NCBI GenBank assembly: GCA_038320345.1
Contig: JBBQED010000002.1
Coordinates: 124,001 to 188,000 of the forward strand
Direction: 5' to 3'
Source: JBBQED01 sp038320345
Lineage (GTDB): Bacteria; Bacteroidota; Bacteroidia; AKYH767-A; OLB10
DNA: 64,000 bases
The notes beneath the pieces are model-generated. The model saw nothing but the letters and a program-made list of their open reading frames with translations, ran no database searches and was not told where the DNA came from. This document shows, piece after piece, positions 7,995 to 15,305 of this stretch (positions within the stretch are counted from its first letter, which is position 1; the number at the start of each line of letters is the position of its first letter). Both the position numbers and the translations under genes were made by a program.

Positions 7995-9055
7995 CCGTAA
8001 AAAAGATATTATTAATTGAGGACAATGAAGATGTTCGTGAAAATACAGCTGAAATACTTGAATTAGCCGGTTTTCATGTCACCTCAGCTTCTGACGGTAT
8101 GGATGGTGTAAATAAGGCCAAATCTGATCACCCTGATCTCATAATATGTGATATCATGATGCCGGATTTGGATGGATATGGAGTTCTGCACTTGATCAGT
8201 AAAGATCCAGAACTGGCCGCATTACCTTTCATTTTCCTTACTGCCAAAGCGGAACGGAGTGATATGAGAAAAGGAATGGAAATGGGAGCTGATGACTATA
8301 TCACTAAGCCATTTGATAAAACAGAATTACTGAATGCTGTTGAAAGCAGACTTAAGAAAGCTGAAGCACTCAAAAAGGAATACAAAAAAGATTTTGAAGG
8401 ATTAAGTGATTTCATTAGTGATGTTGCGGGATCTAATGCCCTGAAGAAATTTCTGGAAGGGAAGAAAGTAAATCATTATCAAAAGAAAGAATCGATCTAT
8501 CTCGAAGCCAACTACCCTAGTGGTTTGTTTTATATTAATTCTGGAAAAATTAAAATTTTCAAGACGCATGAATACGGTAAAGAACTAATTACTGACTTAT
8601 TGAAAGAGGGTGATTTTTTCGGATATACGGCTCTCATTGAAGAACGTCCTTACAATGAATCGGCAGTAGCATTGGAAGACACTGTAGTTACATTTCTTCC
8701 TAAGGAGGAATTTTATTCTCTGGTATTCGGCAATACTGCTGTTGCCAAGAATTTCATTCGGATCCTGACCAAGGGAGTGACCGACAAACAAGAGCAGCTT
8801 ATTGACCTTGCATACAGTTCGGTAAGGAAACGTACAGCAGAAGCATTGATCTTACTTCAGGACAAGTATAACAATCAACCTGACACACAGTTTTCTATGG
8901 CCATAGCGAGGGAGGATCTTGCTAATATTGTGGGCACAGCAACTGAATCACTAATTCGTACGCTAAGTGACTTCAAAGAGGAAAAACTCATTGAAATAAA
9001 AGACGGAAAAATAAAACTCCTTGATGAGAAGAAGTTACGGACATTAAAAGGATAA
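7991..9055 (+). CDS. Receiver domain fused to CRP/FNR-type DNA-binding regulator
   Basis: Residues 1-~122 are a receiver domain with Asp11, phospho-acceptor Asp54 (ICDIMMPDLDG), Thr84 and Lys107, all intact. Residues ~150-260 are a cyclic-nucleotide-binding-type beta roll, and ~270-345 a CRP/FNR winged helix-turn-helix. The predicted recognition helix is around TESLIRTLSDF (residues 318-328). There is no Cys-rich N terminus like that of FNR, so it is not an obvious Fe-S sensor. Input probably comes by phosphorylation from the overlapping PAS kinase. The protein combines the jobs of FixJ and FixK, and the cbb3 oxidase cluster begins 1.2 kb downstream, so it is the best candidate regulator of that cluster. 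Confidence 0.93.
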   Translation: MTVKKILLIEDNEDVRENTAEILELAGFHVTSASDGMDGVNKAKSDHPDLIICDIMMPDLDGYGVLHLISKDPELAALPFIFLTAKAERSDMRKGMEMGADDYITKPFDKTELLNAVESRLKKAEALKKEYKKDFEGLSDFISDVAGSNALKKFLEGKKVNHYQKKESIYLEANYPSGLFYINSGKIKIFKTHEYGKELITDLLKEGDFFGYTALIEERPYNESAVALEDTVVTFLPKEEFYSLVFGNTAVAKNFIRILTKGVTDKQEQLIDLAYSSVRKRTAEALILLQDKYNNQPDTQFSMAIAREDLANIVGTATESLIRTLSDFKEEKLIEIKDGKIKLLDEKKLRTLKG

Positions 9056-9104
9056 TATCTCACTAGAGAAATCACTCTGAAAAAGGTGCTTTTTTATTTA
9101 CAAC

Positions 9105-9539
9105 TTATTTAATCTGACTACTTAGTTCTGCACCTTCATCATTTTGTTGTTTAAGACTCCAGCCATCAGTTGCCGAAGTTTCCAGCCAAACATTTCCTGA
9201 TTTTCTGAATACCTGCACAGACAGGCCGAACTGAGTGGAGAAAGCACCTTCCAATTCATTCACGGTCATACTTTCACTGATATCTAATAAACTAGCATTA
9301 CGATTTATTCTGCATTCTCTAATATAGCGACTTGAACCATAAATAAGATTTTTAGCAGAAGCTTCTCCAATTTTATGTGGCGCCTTAAAAAATTCTATTT
9401 TCAAATACTGAAATTGCGCATGGAATTCAGACTGAACAGCAGCAATAGTTCTATCATCAGCAATTTCTATCTGAAATAATATGTTTTTTGAATTAGATTT
9501 TGACATAGGGTTAAATGGAAACTCTGTTTCGAGAAGCAT
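9105..9539 (-). CDS. Conserved small protein of unknown function next to the cbb3 regulator
   Basis: I do not recognise a named domain. The protein is soluble, 144 residues from the ATG at 9539 or 133 from the ATG at 9506 (MSKSNSKN). The second start looks more natural because the first 11 residues have no conserved look. It ends with an amphipathic segment (RKSGNVWLETSATDGWSL) and an acidic, Gln-rich tail. It converges on the receiver-CRP gene and has its own candidate FNR-like box and -7 element upstream. It may therefore belong to the same low-oxygen regulon. Any biochemical role would be guesswork. Confidence 0.7.
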   Translation of the reverse strand: MLLETEFPFNPMSKSNSKNILFQIEIADDRTIAAVQSEFHAQFQYLKIEFFKAPHKIGEASAKNLIYGSSRYIRECRINRNASLLDISESMTVNELEGAFSTQFGLSVQVFRKSGNVWLETSATDGWSLKQQNDEGAELSSQIK

Positions 9540-9544
9540 TAAGA

Positions 9545-9552
9545 CAAGTATA
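9545..9552 (-). promoter_or_regulatory. Candidate -7 element TATACTTG for the small unknown gene
   Basis: The minus strand reads TATACTTG, one mismatch from TAnnTTTG. No -33 TTG sits 19 bases upstream. A transcript starting about 5 bases downstream would place the box at 9595-9608 near -61.5, a position used by FNR-type activators. Confidence 0.4.
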
Positions 9553-9594
9553 TTTTATTGTTGACAAAGGAATACACTAGTTTCTATTTTCCCT

Positions 9595-9608
9595 ATGAGA
9601 TAAGTCAT
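9595..9608. promoter_or_regulatory. Candidate FNR-like operator ATGA-N6-TCAT (box 3)
   Basis: ATGAGATAAGTCAT is a dyad with the TGA-N6-TCA core shared by CRP/FNR family sites. It lies 56 bp upstream of the minus-strand gene starting at 9539. The inner bases are not symmetric, making it the weakest of the three boxes. Confidence 0.45.
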
Positions 9609-9636
9609 TTCGATTTCATTTCTCTCTCCAACTAAT

Positions 9637-10128
9637 TTACTCTTCATCACTTCCTGTATTCAACGAATTTCCTTTGTTGATGCTTGAGGCGGAGTTTCTA
9701 ATTTCTGAATGACGGATCTGACCACCGAGATTTCCTACTCTTAGTAAAACTCCTGAAGCCAAAATCCCACTTAATAAAGTAAGCGTAAAAAAGAGGTTCA
9801 ATTTGGAATGATCTCTAAGACTAAAATAAAAAGACATCAAGGCTAGAATTCCTGTTAGCGCAACGAACCAAAGAGCTTGTTCACCAGCCTCCTCATGTTC
9901 ATGAATAAGTTGGTGATCAATACCCAGATTTTCAATGGTATCTTCTGCAGGTTCGCCAGTAAGAAAAACGGGGATGATCAGGAGTGAAGCAGCAATCAAG
10001 ACTAGGAATGCGGCATGAATTACCTGTCGAGTTTTAAAAGCCATTCCACCAGCAAACAAACAAGTACCAATGATGATGCCCATTACAGGTGCATGATTTA
10101 AAACGAGATGCCAATGTGCTCCATTCAT
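9637..10128 (-). CDS. His-rich DUF2231-like four-helix membrane protein
   Basis: The 163-residue protein has four predicted transmembrane segments. Conserved-looking polar motifs flank them: HWHLVLNHAPVMG at the N terminus, TGEPAED after helix 2, HEHEEAGEQ before helix 3, and GGQIRHSEIR after helix 4. The paired His residues at the membrane faces resemble the DUF2231 group and could ligate heme b, but this is inference. The gene is divergent from ccoI and shares its 154 bp upstream region, which contains an FNR-like box. This suggests a link to respiration or copper/heme handling. The C-terminal 20 residues are polar and probably disordered. Confidence 0.65.
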   Translation of the reverse strand: MNGAHWHLVLNHAPVMGIIIGTCLFAGGMAFKTRQVIHAAFLVLIAASLLIIPVFLTGEPAEDTIENLGIDHQLIHEHEEAGEQALWFVALTGILALMSFYFSLRDHSKLNLFFTLTLLSGILASGVLLRVGNLGGQIRHSEIRNSASSINKGNSLNTGSDEE

Positions 10129-10156
10129 AGTATTAAATTATTTTATAAAGATAATT

Positions 10157-10164
10157 CAAAAATA
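10157..10164 (-). promoter_or_regulatory. -7 element TATTTTTG for the DUF2231-like gene
   Basis: The minus strand shows TATTTTTG (TAnnTTTG), 28 bases before the ATG at 10128. No TTG sits at -33. The divergent FNR-like box at 10219-10232 would be centred about 73 bases upstream of this start. Confidence 0.4.
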
Positions 10165-10218
10165 AGGAAAACATACATCAGATAATATTTCCGATTTTGA
10201 GTAAGATCAGAAGCCGCT

Positions 10219-10232
10219 ATGATAAAAATCAT
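10219..10232. promoter_or_regulatory. Candidate FNR-like operator ATGATAAAAATCAT (box 1)
   Basis: A perfect palindrome, ATGAT-AAAA-ATCAT, differs from the FNR/FixK consensus TTGAT-N4-ATCAA only in the outermost bases. It lies between the divergent DUF2231-like and ccoI genes. Its centre is 41.5 bases upstream of the start expected from the -7 box at 10255-10262, the classic activator position. Confidence 0.6.
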
Positions 10233-10254
10233 AAACCTCACTCTGCTACTTGCG

Positions 10255-10262
10255 TATCCTTG
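10255..10262 (+). promoter_or_regulatory. Candidate -7 element TATCCTTG for ccoI
   Basis: TATCCTTG is one mismatch from TAnnTTTG and lies 20 bases before the ccoI ATG. No -33 TTG is present at the right distance, as expected for an activator-dependent promoter. Confidence 0.45.
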
Positions 10263-10282
10263 CATGTCATAATTAATGTATA

Positions 10283-12712
10283 ATGCGGGGTACTAAAACA
10301 ATTACTGATTTCAAATGTTACCACTGCGGCGAAAGTTGTATCGATGACCTTGTACGTTTCGATGAAAAGATATTTTGTTGTCAAGGTTGTCAGTTGGTTT
10401 ATAATATTCTGAATGAAAGTAATTTATGTACTTATTATTCTCTGCAGCAAAATCCAGGTAATACGCAGAAGGCAGAAACACTGGGAGAACGATTTTCTTA
10501 TCTCGATGAGCCAGGTATTCAGCAAAAGCTCATTAAATATAAAGATGATGAAAGTGTTCACCTGCGTTTTCATATTCCCAAAATGCACTGTAGCAGTTGC
10601 ATATGGCTTTTAGAACACCTAACCCGTTTAGACCAAGGAATAGTTAAGTCGCAAGTTGATTTTATTCAGAAAGAAATACTAATTGTATTTCACCCTGAGA
10701 AAACCACGCTTCGAAAAGTAGTGGAATTACTAATCACTATTGGCTATGAACCGGAACTCAATTTTGAATTAATTCAGAAACAGCTCAAGAAAAAAGAATC
10801 AAGGATCATCATTTTTAGGATCGGAATTGCTGGTTTTGCCTTTGGGAATATTATGCTACTTAGTTTCCCTGAATATTTTTCAAGTGGTCAGTATGAACAA
10901 CAAGAATTCCGTCAATTCTTCGGATACTTGAATTTATTTCTTGCGCTACCAGTCTTCATTTTTAGTGGCGGAGAATTTTTATTGAATGCATGGAGAAGTT
11001 TCAAACAACGATCCATAAACATAGATGTTCCCATTGCCATCGGCATTACGGCAATGTTTCTGAGGAGCACTTATGAAATTATTTCCGGAACTGGTGCAGG
11101 GTACTTTGACAGCATGACAGGATTAATATTTTTTATGCTGATTGGCAGGAATTTCCAGAATAAAACATTTCAGTGGTTATCATTTGAGAGAGATTTCAAA
11201 TCATACTTTCCTATTGCGGTAACTCGAATGCAGGGTACAAAAGAAGAATCTGTTGTAGTGAGTGACCTTAAAATTAACGATCGACTTCGCATTCGTAATC
11301 AGGAAATTATTCCTACTGACGTACTACTAATCGATGAAAATGCAGAGATTGATTACAGTTTTGTAACGGGCGAATCGTTTCCTGTAAGTTGTAATCAAGG
11401 TGATCATATTTTCGCGGGGGGAAGATTGTTGGGTAATCCAACAGAAGTTTTAGTTCAACAGGAAGTTTCTCATAGTTATCTCACTCAATTATGGAATAAA
11501 GTTGAATCTGGAAAAAATAATAAAACCGGATTTGAAAATCTGGTATCTGTGATCAGCAAATGGTTTATTCTGGTAACACTCGCTATTGCAGCCGGAGCAT
11601 ATCTATATTGGTACCCCTCCGACCCTGCCAGAGCCATTAATGCCCTTACGGCAGTGCTAGTGATTGCATGTCCATGTGCACTCGCTCTATCAGCCCCATT
11701 TACATTTGGCAATATGATCCGAATTTTAGGGAAAAATGGAATTTATCTCAAGAATGCTTCTGTTATTGCAAAACTGTCAGATATCAATAAAGTTGTGTTT
11801 GACAAAACGGGAACATTAACTGAACCTGATGTCACACAAATTGAATATCAGGGTGTAGAATTAAGTCAAGACGAATTATCAGCTATTCAGAAAATCGCTT
11901 CTTCTTCTTCCCATCCATTAAGTCTGATGCTTTCCCGTAATTTAAACCATCATCAGCAGCCCTGGAAAATTGAAGGATTTACAGAGCTCACAGGAGCAGG
12001 AGTTAGTGGAAAAGTACAAGGAATGGAAATTTTAATTGGTAAAGCTGCTTATTGTGGCTTCGAAAAGGGATGTAAGGAAAATGATTTCAGCAGTTCACGA
12101 ATATATATTCGGATTAATCAAGAACCCAAAGGAGTATTCCTCCTTAAAAATGTATACCGGAAAGATGCAGCACAGGTACTAGAAGGTTTACGTCGACAAA
12201 ACCTAGGGATTGCAGTAATTAGTGGAGATCATGAAGGAGAACGTCCACATCTTGAAAAGTTGCTGCATCAAAAAAATGATCTCTTCTTTAATCAAACTCC
12301 ACTAAATAAACTCGAATATGTAAATACTGAACAGCAAGCTGGAAAAAAAATCTTGATGGTTGGAGATGGACTCAATGATGCCGGGGCACTAATTCAAAGT
12401 GATGCTGGGTTAACCCTCACCAATGATCTTAATAATTTTAGTCCTGCCTGTGATGGAATTATACTGGGAGATAGATTCAATAAAATCCCAGCACTCTTAA
12501 AATTTTCTAAAAGTGGAATCCGTATTATTATTATCAGTTTCGTGATCTCCATTGTTTACAATGCAGTGGGACTTAGTTTTGCCATTACAGGTACTTTATC
12601 CCCCGTCATTGCGGCTATCCTGATGCCGATTAGTACTACAAGCCTTGTGCTATACACTGTAATTTCAAGTTCGCTGAAAGCGCGTCAATTGCAATTGACT
12701 GCAAAAACATGA
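10283..12712 (+). CDS. ccoI: CcoI-type copper P1B ATPase for cbb3 oxidase assembly
   Basis: This P1B-type ATPase of 809 residues probably exports copper across the inner membrane for insertion into CcoN. The N terminus has a Cys-rich module (CYHCGESC, then FCCQGCQLVY) typical of FixI/CcoI, then an HMA domain with MHCSSC near residue 106. The membrane part contains the CPCALAL metal-site motif. The catalytic Asp507 lies in DKTGTLT, with SSHPLS for nucleotide binding and GDGLNDAGAL near the end. TGESFPV is the actuator motif. It begins the cco cluster, 69 bp before ccoS, as in many Bacteroidota. Confidence 0.95.
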   Translation: MRGTKTITDFKCYHCGESCIDDLVRFDEKIFCCQGCQLVYNILNESNLCTYYSLQQNPGNTQKAETLGERFSYLDEPGIQQKLIKYKDDESVHLRFHIPKMHCSSCIWLLEHLTRLDQGIVKSQVDFIQKEILIVFHPEKTTLRKVVELLITIGYEPELNFELIQKQLKKKESRIIIFRIGIAGFAFGNIMLLSFPEYFSSGQYEQQEFRQFFGYLNLFLALPVFIFSGGEFLLNAWRSFKQRSINIDVPIAIGITAMFLRSTYEIISGTGAGYFDSMTGLIFFMLIGRNFQNKTFQWLSFERDFKSYFPIAVTRMQGTKEESVVVSDLKINDRLRIRNQEIIPTDVLLIDENAEIDYSFVTGESFPVSCNQGDHIFAGGRLLGNPTEVLVQQEVSHSYLTQLWNKVESGKNNKTGFENLVSVISKWFILVTLAIAAGAYLYWYPSDPARAINALTAVLVIACPCALALSAPFTFGNMIRILGKNGIYLKNASVIAKLSDINKVVFDKTGTLTEPDVTQIEYQGVELSQDELSAIQKIASSSSHPLSLMLSRNLNHHQQPWKIEGFTELTGAGVSGKVQGMEILIGKAAYCGFEKGCKENDFSSSRIYIRINQEPKGVFLLKNVYRKDAAQVLEGLRRQNLGIAVISGDHEGERPHLEKLLHQKNDLFFNQTPLNKLEYVNTEQQAGKKILMVGDGLNDAGALIQSDAGLTLTNDLNNFSPACDGIILGDRFNKIPALLKFSKSGIRIIIISFVISIVYNAVGLSFAITGTLSPVIAAILMPISTTSLVLYTVISSSLKARQLQLTAKT

Positions 12713-12722
12713 CTTATGTCAT
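12709..12722. promoter_or_regulatory. Candidate FNR-like operator ATGACTTATGTCAT (box 2)
   Basis: ATGAC-TTAT-GTCAT is a perfect dyad overlapping the last codons of ccoI. It is centred about 63.5 bases upstream of the start expected from TAGCTTTG at 12767-12774. A degenerate half-site (TCAT at 12741-12744) lies 22 bases downstream and would be centred at -41.5. Confidence 0.55.
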
Positions 12723-12766
12723 TGTCACTACTAACTACTGTCATTTAGCATCACGAACATCACCAA

Positions 12767-12774
12767 TAGCTTTG
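12767..12774 (+). promoter_or_regulatory. -7 element TAGCTTTG for ccoS-ccoNOQP
   Basis: TAGCTTTG fits TAnnTTTG exactly and ends 7 bases before the ccoS ATG at 12782, so the mRNA would have almost no leader. At -33 the sequence is TTTAG rather than TTTG. Confidence 0.5.
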
Positions 12775-12781
12775 CCACGCT

Positions 12782-12967
12782 ATGAAAGTTATCATAATTC
12801 TTATTGCCATTAGCCTATTTGTAGCAATTGGGTTTCTAATGGCTTTCATATGGTCTGTAAAAAACGGTCAGTATGACGACGATGTATCTCCAGCAGTAAG
12901 AATACTTTTTGAAGATGAAAAACCTACAGAACTCACTTCTACAGAAAAACCTCCTTTAAACTCTTAG
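12782..12967 (+). CDS. ccoS: CcoS, cbb3 oxidase maturation protein
   Basis: Sixty-one residues: one N-terminal transmembrane helix followed by the CcoS signature SVKNGQYDDDVSPAVRILF. CcoS is required for cofactor (heme/copper) insertion into the cbb3 catalytic subunit in proteobacteria. The tail is short and polar. It starts 69 bp after ccoI and ends 5 bp before the fused ccoNO gene, so it is part of the oxidase transcription unit. Confidence 0.93.
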   Translation: MKVIIILIAISLFVAIGFLMAFIWSVKNGQYDDDVSPAVRILFEDEKPTELTSTEKPPLNS

Positions 12968-12972
12968 ATTAT

Positions 12973-15105
12973 ATGACTATTGAAAAATTCAGTTACGATA
13001 ACCGCATGGTGCGCAATTTCGCTATTGCGACTATTGTGTGGGGAATCGTAGGAATGCTCGTTGGCTTAATTGCATCACTTCAGATTCCATTTCCAGGTTT
13101 GAATATTGGTGAGTACCTCACCTTTGGTAGAGTTCGACCTGTACACACGAATGCCATCATTTTCGCATTTGTAGGTAATGGAATGTTTATGGGTGTTTAT
13201 TATTCATTACAACGTCTTTGTAAAGCAAGAATGTATAGCGACTTGCTCAGCAAACTTCATTTCTGGGGCTGGCAGTTAATTATTGTTGCAGCTGCAGCGA
13301 CTTTAATCACAGGTCACACAACAGGGAAAGAATACGCAGAATTAGAATGGCCAATTGATATATTAATTGCTGTGGTGTGGGTGATTTTTGGGATCAATAT
13401 GTTTGGAACAATTTTCAAACGCAGAGAACGTCACTTGTATGTTGGAATCTGGTTTTATATTGCTACCGTAGTTACCGTTGCTGTTTTACACATTGTTAAT
13501 TCCATTGAGATTCCAGTAAGCATCTTAAAAAGTTATCCGGTTTATGCAGGGGTTCAAGACGCATTAGTACAATGGTGGTATGGACATAATGCGGTTGCAT
13601 TCTTTCTGACTACACCTTATTTAGGATTGATGTATTACTTCGTACCGAAAGCAGCAAATCGTCCAATTTATTCTTATCGTTTATCGATCATCCACTTTTG
13701 GGCTTTAATATTTCTTTATATCTGGGCTGGTCCTCACCATTTGTTATATACTTCACTCCCCGACTGGGCACAATCATTAGGTGTTGTATTTTCAATCATG
13801 TTGCTTGCTCCATCATGGGGCGGCATGATCAATGGACTTTTAACACTTAGAGGTGCTTGGGACAAAGTAAGAGAAGATGTTGTTTTGAAGTTTATGGTTG
13901 TGGCCATCACCGCCTACGGAATGGCAACATTTGAGGGACCTATGCTTTCATTAAAAAGTGTAAATGCTATTAGTCACTTCACAGATTGGACCATTGCACA
14001 CGTACATATTGGAGGATTAGGATGGAATGGGATGCTCACATTCGGGATTCTATACTGGTTAATTCCACGAATTTTTCAGACTAAACTCTTCTCGAAAAAA
14101 CTAGCAAGTTTCCATTTTTGGATTGCTACATTAGGAATACTTTTCTATGCGATTCCTATGTATTGGGCAGGATTCACGCAAGTATTAATGTGGAAAGAGT
14201 TTACACCTGAAGGAGTCTTACGTTACCCTAACTTCCTTGAAACCGTAACTCAAATAGTTCCCATGTACAAGCTTCGTTCTTTAGGTGGAGCAATGTACTT
14301 ATCCGGTGCATTAGTAATGGTATACAATCTCGTAAAAACTATGAAGATGGGAACTTTGCTTGCTGATGAACCTACAGAAGCTGCGGCACTTGAGCCCATG
14401 ACAGTAGAACCAGCAGGACATTGGCATCGTTGGATTGAACGCCGTCCTGTTCAATTTTTATTACTTACTACAGTGATGATCTTAATCGGTGGATTAGTAG
14501 AAATGATCCCAACTTTTTTAATCAAATCAAATATACCTACCATAGCAAGTGTCAAACCATACACTCCACTAGAATTACAAGGACGAGATTTATATATCCG
14601 CGAAGGATGTTATACTTGCCACTCGCAAATGATTCGTCCATTCCGTTATGAAACAGAACGCTATGGTGAATATTCCAAAGCGGGAGAATTCATTTATGAT
14701 CATCCATTCCAATGGGGATCTAAGCGCACTGGACCTGATTTACAACGAGAAGGTGGAAAGTATCCGAATGTATGGCATTATCATCATATGATGGATCCAA
14801 GGACTATGTCACCGGGTTCAATCATGCCACCTTATGAATTCCTTACTGAAAACGATTTGGATACATCTTCCACCCCAGCAAAAATCAGAGCGATGATCAC
14901 ACTCGGTGTACCTTATCCTAAAGGGTATGATCAAATTGCAAATCAAGATCTGATGAAACAAGCAGAAGAAATTACTGCAAATCTGAAAAAGGACGGCGCA
15001 GGTATTAAGAGCACTAAAGAACTGATTGCATTGATTGCATATCTACAACGCCTAGGCACTGATATAAAAAATGAACCAGCTTCAACACCTCCAGTTACTA
15101 ACTAA
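12973..15105 (+). CDS. ccoNO: Fused cbb3 oxidase subunits I and II (CcoNO)
   Basis: One 710-residue protein carries the catalytic CcoN (about 1-465) and CcoO (about 475-705) modules. The CcoN part has about 12 helices with heme/copper ligands in RPVHTN (His58), WWYGHN (His205), AGPHHLLYTSLPDW and AHVHIGGLGWNG. The CcoO part has one membrane anchor and a single heme c site, CYTCH, at residues 546-550, followed by SGS/MPPYEFL (likely Met ligand region). The complex reduces O2 to water with high affinity and pumps protons. The fusion of N and O is characteristic of Bacteroidota. Confidence 0.96.
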   Translation: MTIEKFSYDNRMVRNFAIATIVWGIVGMLVGLIASLQIPFPGLNIGEYLTFGRVRPVHTNAIIFAFVGNGMFMGVYYSLQRLCKARMYSDLLSKLHFWGWQLIIVAAAATLITGHTTGKEYAELEWPIDILIAVVWVIFGINMFGTIFKRRERHLYVGIWFYIATVVTVAVLHIVNSIEIPVSILKSYPVYAGVQDALVQWWYGHNAVAFFLTTPYLGLMYYFVPKAANRPIYSYRLSIIHFWALIFLYIWAGPHHLLYTSLPDWAQSLGVVFSIMLLAPSWGGMINGLLTLRGAWDKVREDVVLKFMVVAITAYGMATFEGPMLSLKSVNAISHFTDWTIAHVHIGGLGWNGMLTFGILYWLIPRIFQTKLFSKKLASFHFWIATLGILFYAIPMYWAGFTQVLMWKEFTPEGVLRYPNFLETVTQIVPMYKLRSLGGAMYLSGALVMVYNLVKTMKMGTLLADEPTEAAALEPMTVEPAGHWHRWIERRPVQFLLLTTVMILIGGLVEMIPTFLIKSNIPTIASVKPYTPLELQGRDLYIREGCYTCHSQMIRPFRYETERYGEYSKAGEFIYDHPFQWGSKRTGPDLQREGGKYPNVWHYHHMMDPRTMSPGSIMPPYEFLTENDLDTSSTPAKIRAMITLGVPYPKGYDQIANQDLMKQAEEITANLKKDGAGIKSTKELIALIAYLQRLGTDIKNEPASTPPVTN

Positions 15106-15120
15106 TTCATCACCTCAGCT

Positions 15121-15300
15121 ATGTTTAGAGATCATTTAGAAAATATAACCGGCATTAGCATCTTTCCAATGTTTTCGCTGATAGTCTTCTTTCTTTTCTT
15201 CACTTTCCTTCTTGTTTATCTCTATAAAGCAGATAAAAATGAATTGATAGAAATCAGTAAACTTCCCTTAAATCAACCAGACTCTCCGGAAAAATCCTGA
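15121..15300 (+). CDS. ccoQ: CcoQ-like small cbb3 oxidase subunit
   Basis: A 59-codon ORF fills the gap between ccoNO and ccoP (15 and 5 bp spacing). It reads MFRDHLENITGI, then a single hydrophobic helix (FSLIVFFLFFTFLLVYLY), then KADK and a polar tail. This is the layout of CcoQ/FixQ, a single-helix subunit IV that stabilises the cbb3 complex. The position and topology carry the call, because the sequence itself is poorly conserved. Confidence 0.85.
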   Translation: MFRDHLENITGISIFPMFSLIVFFLFFTFLLVYLYKADKNELIEISKLPLNQPDSPEKS

Positions 15301-15305
15301 ATTGT

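Noticed and set aside
9078..9094. AAAAAGGTGCTTTTTT as a terminator after the regulator gene
   Set aside because: A six-pair A/T stem with one G-C pair is too weak to claim.
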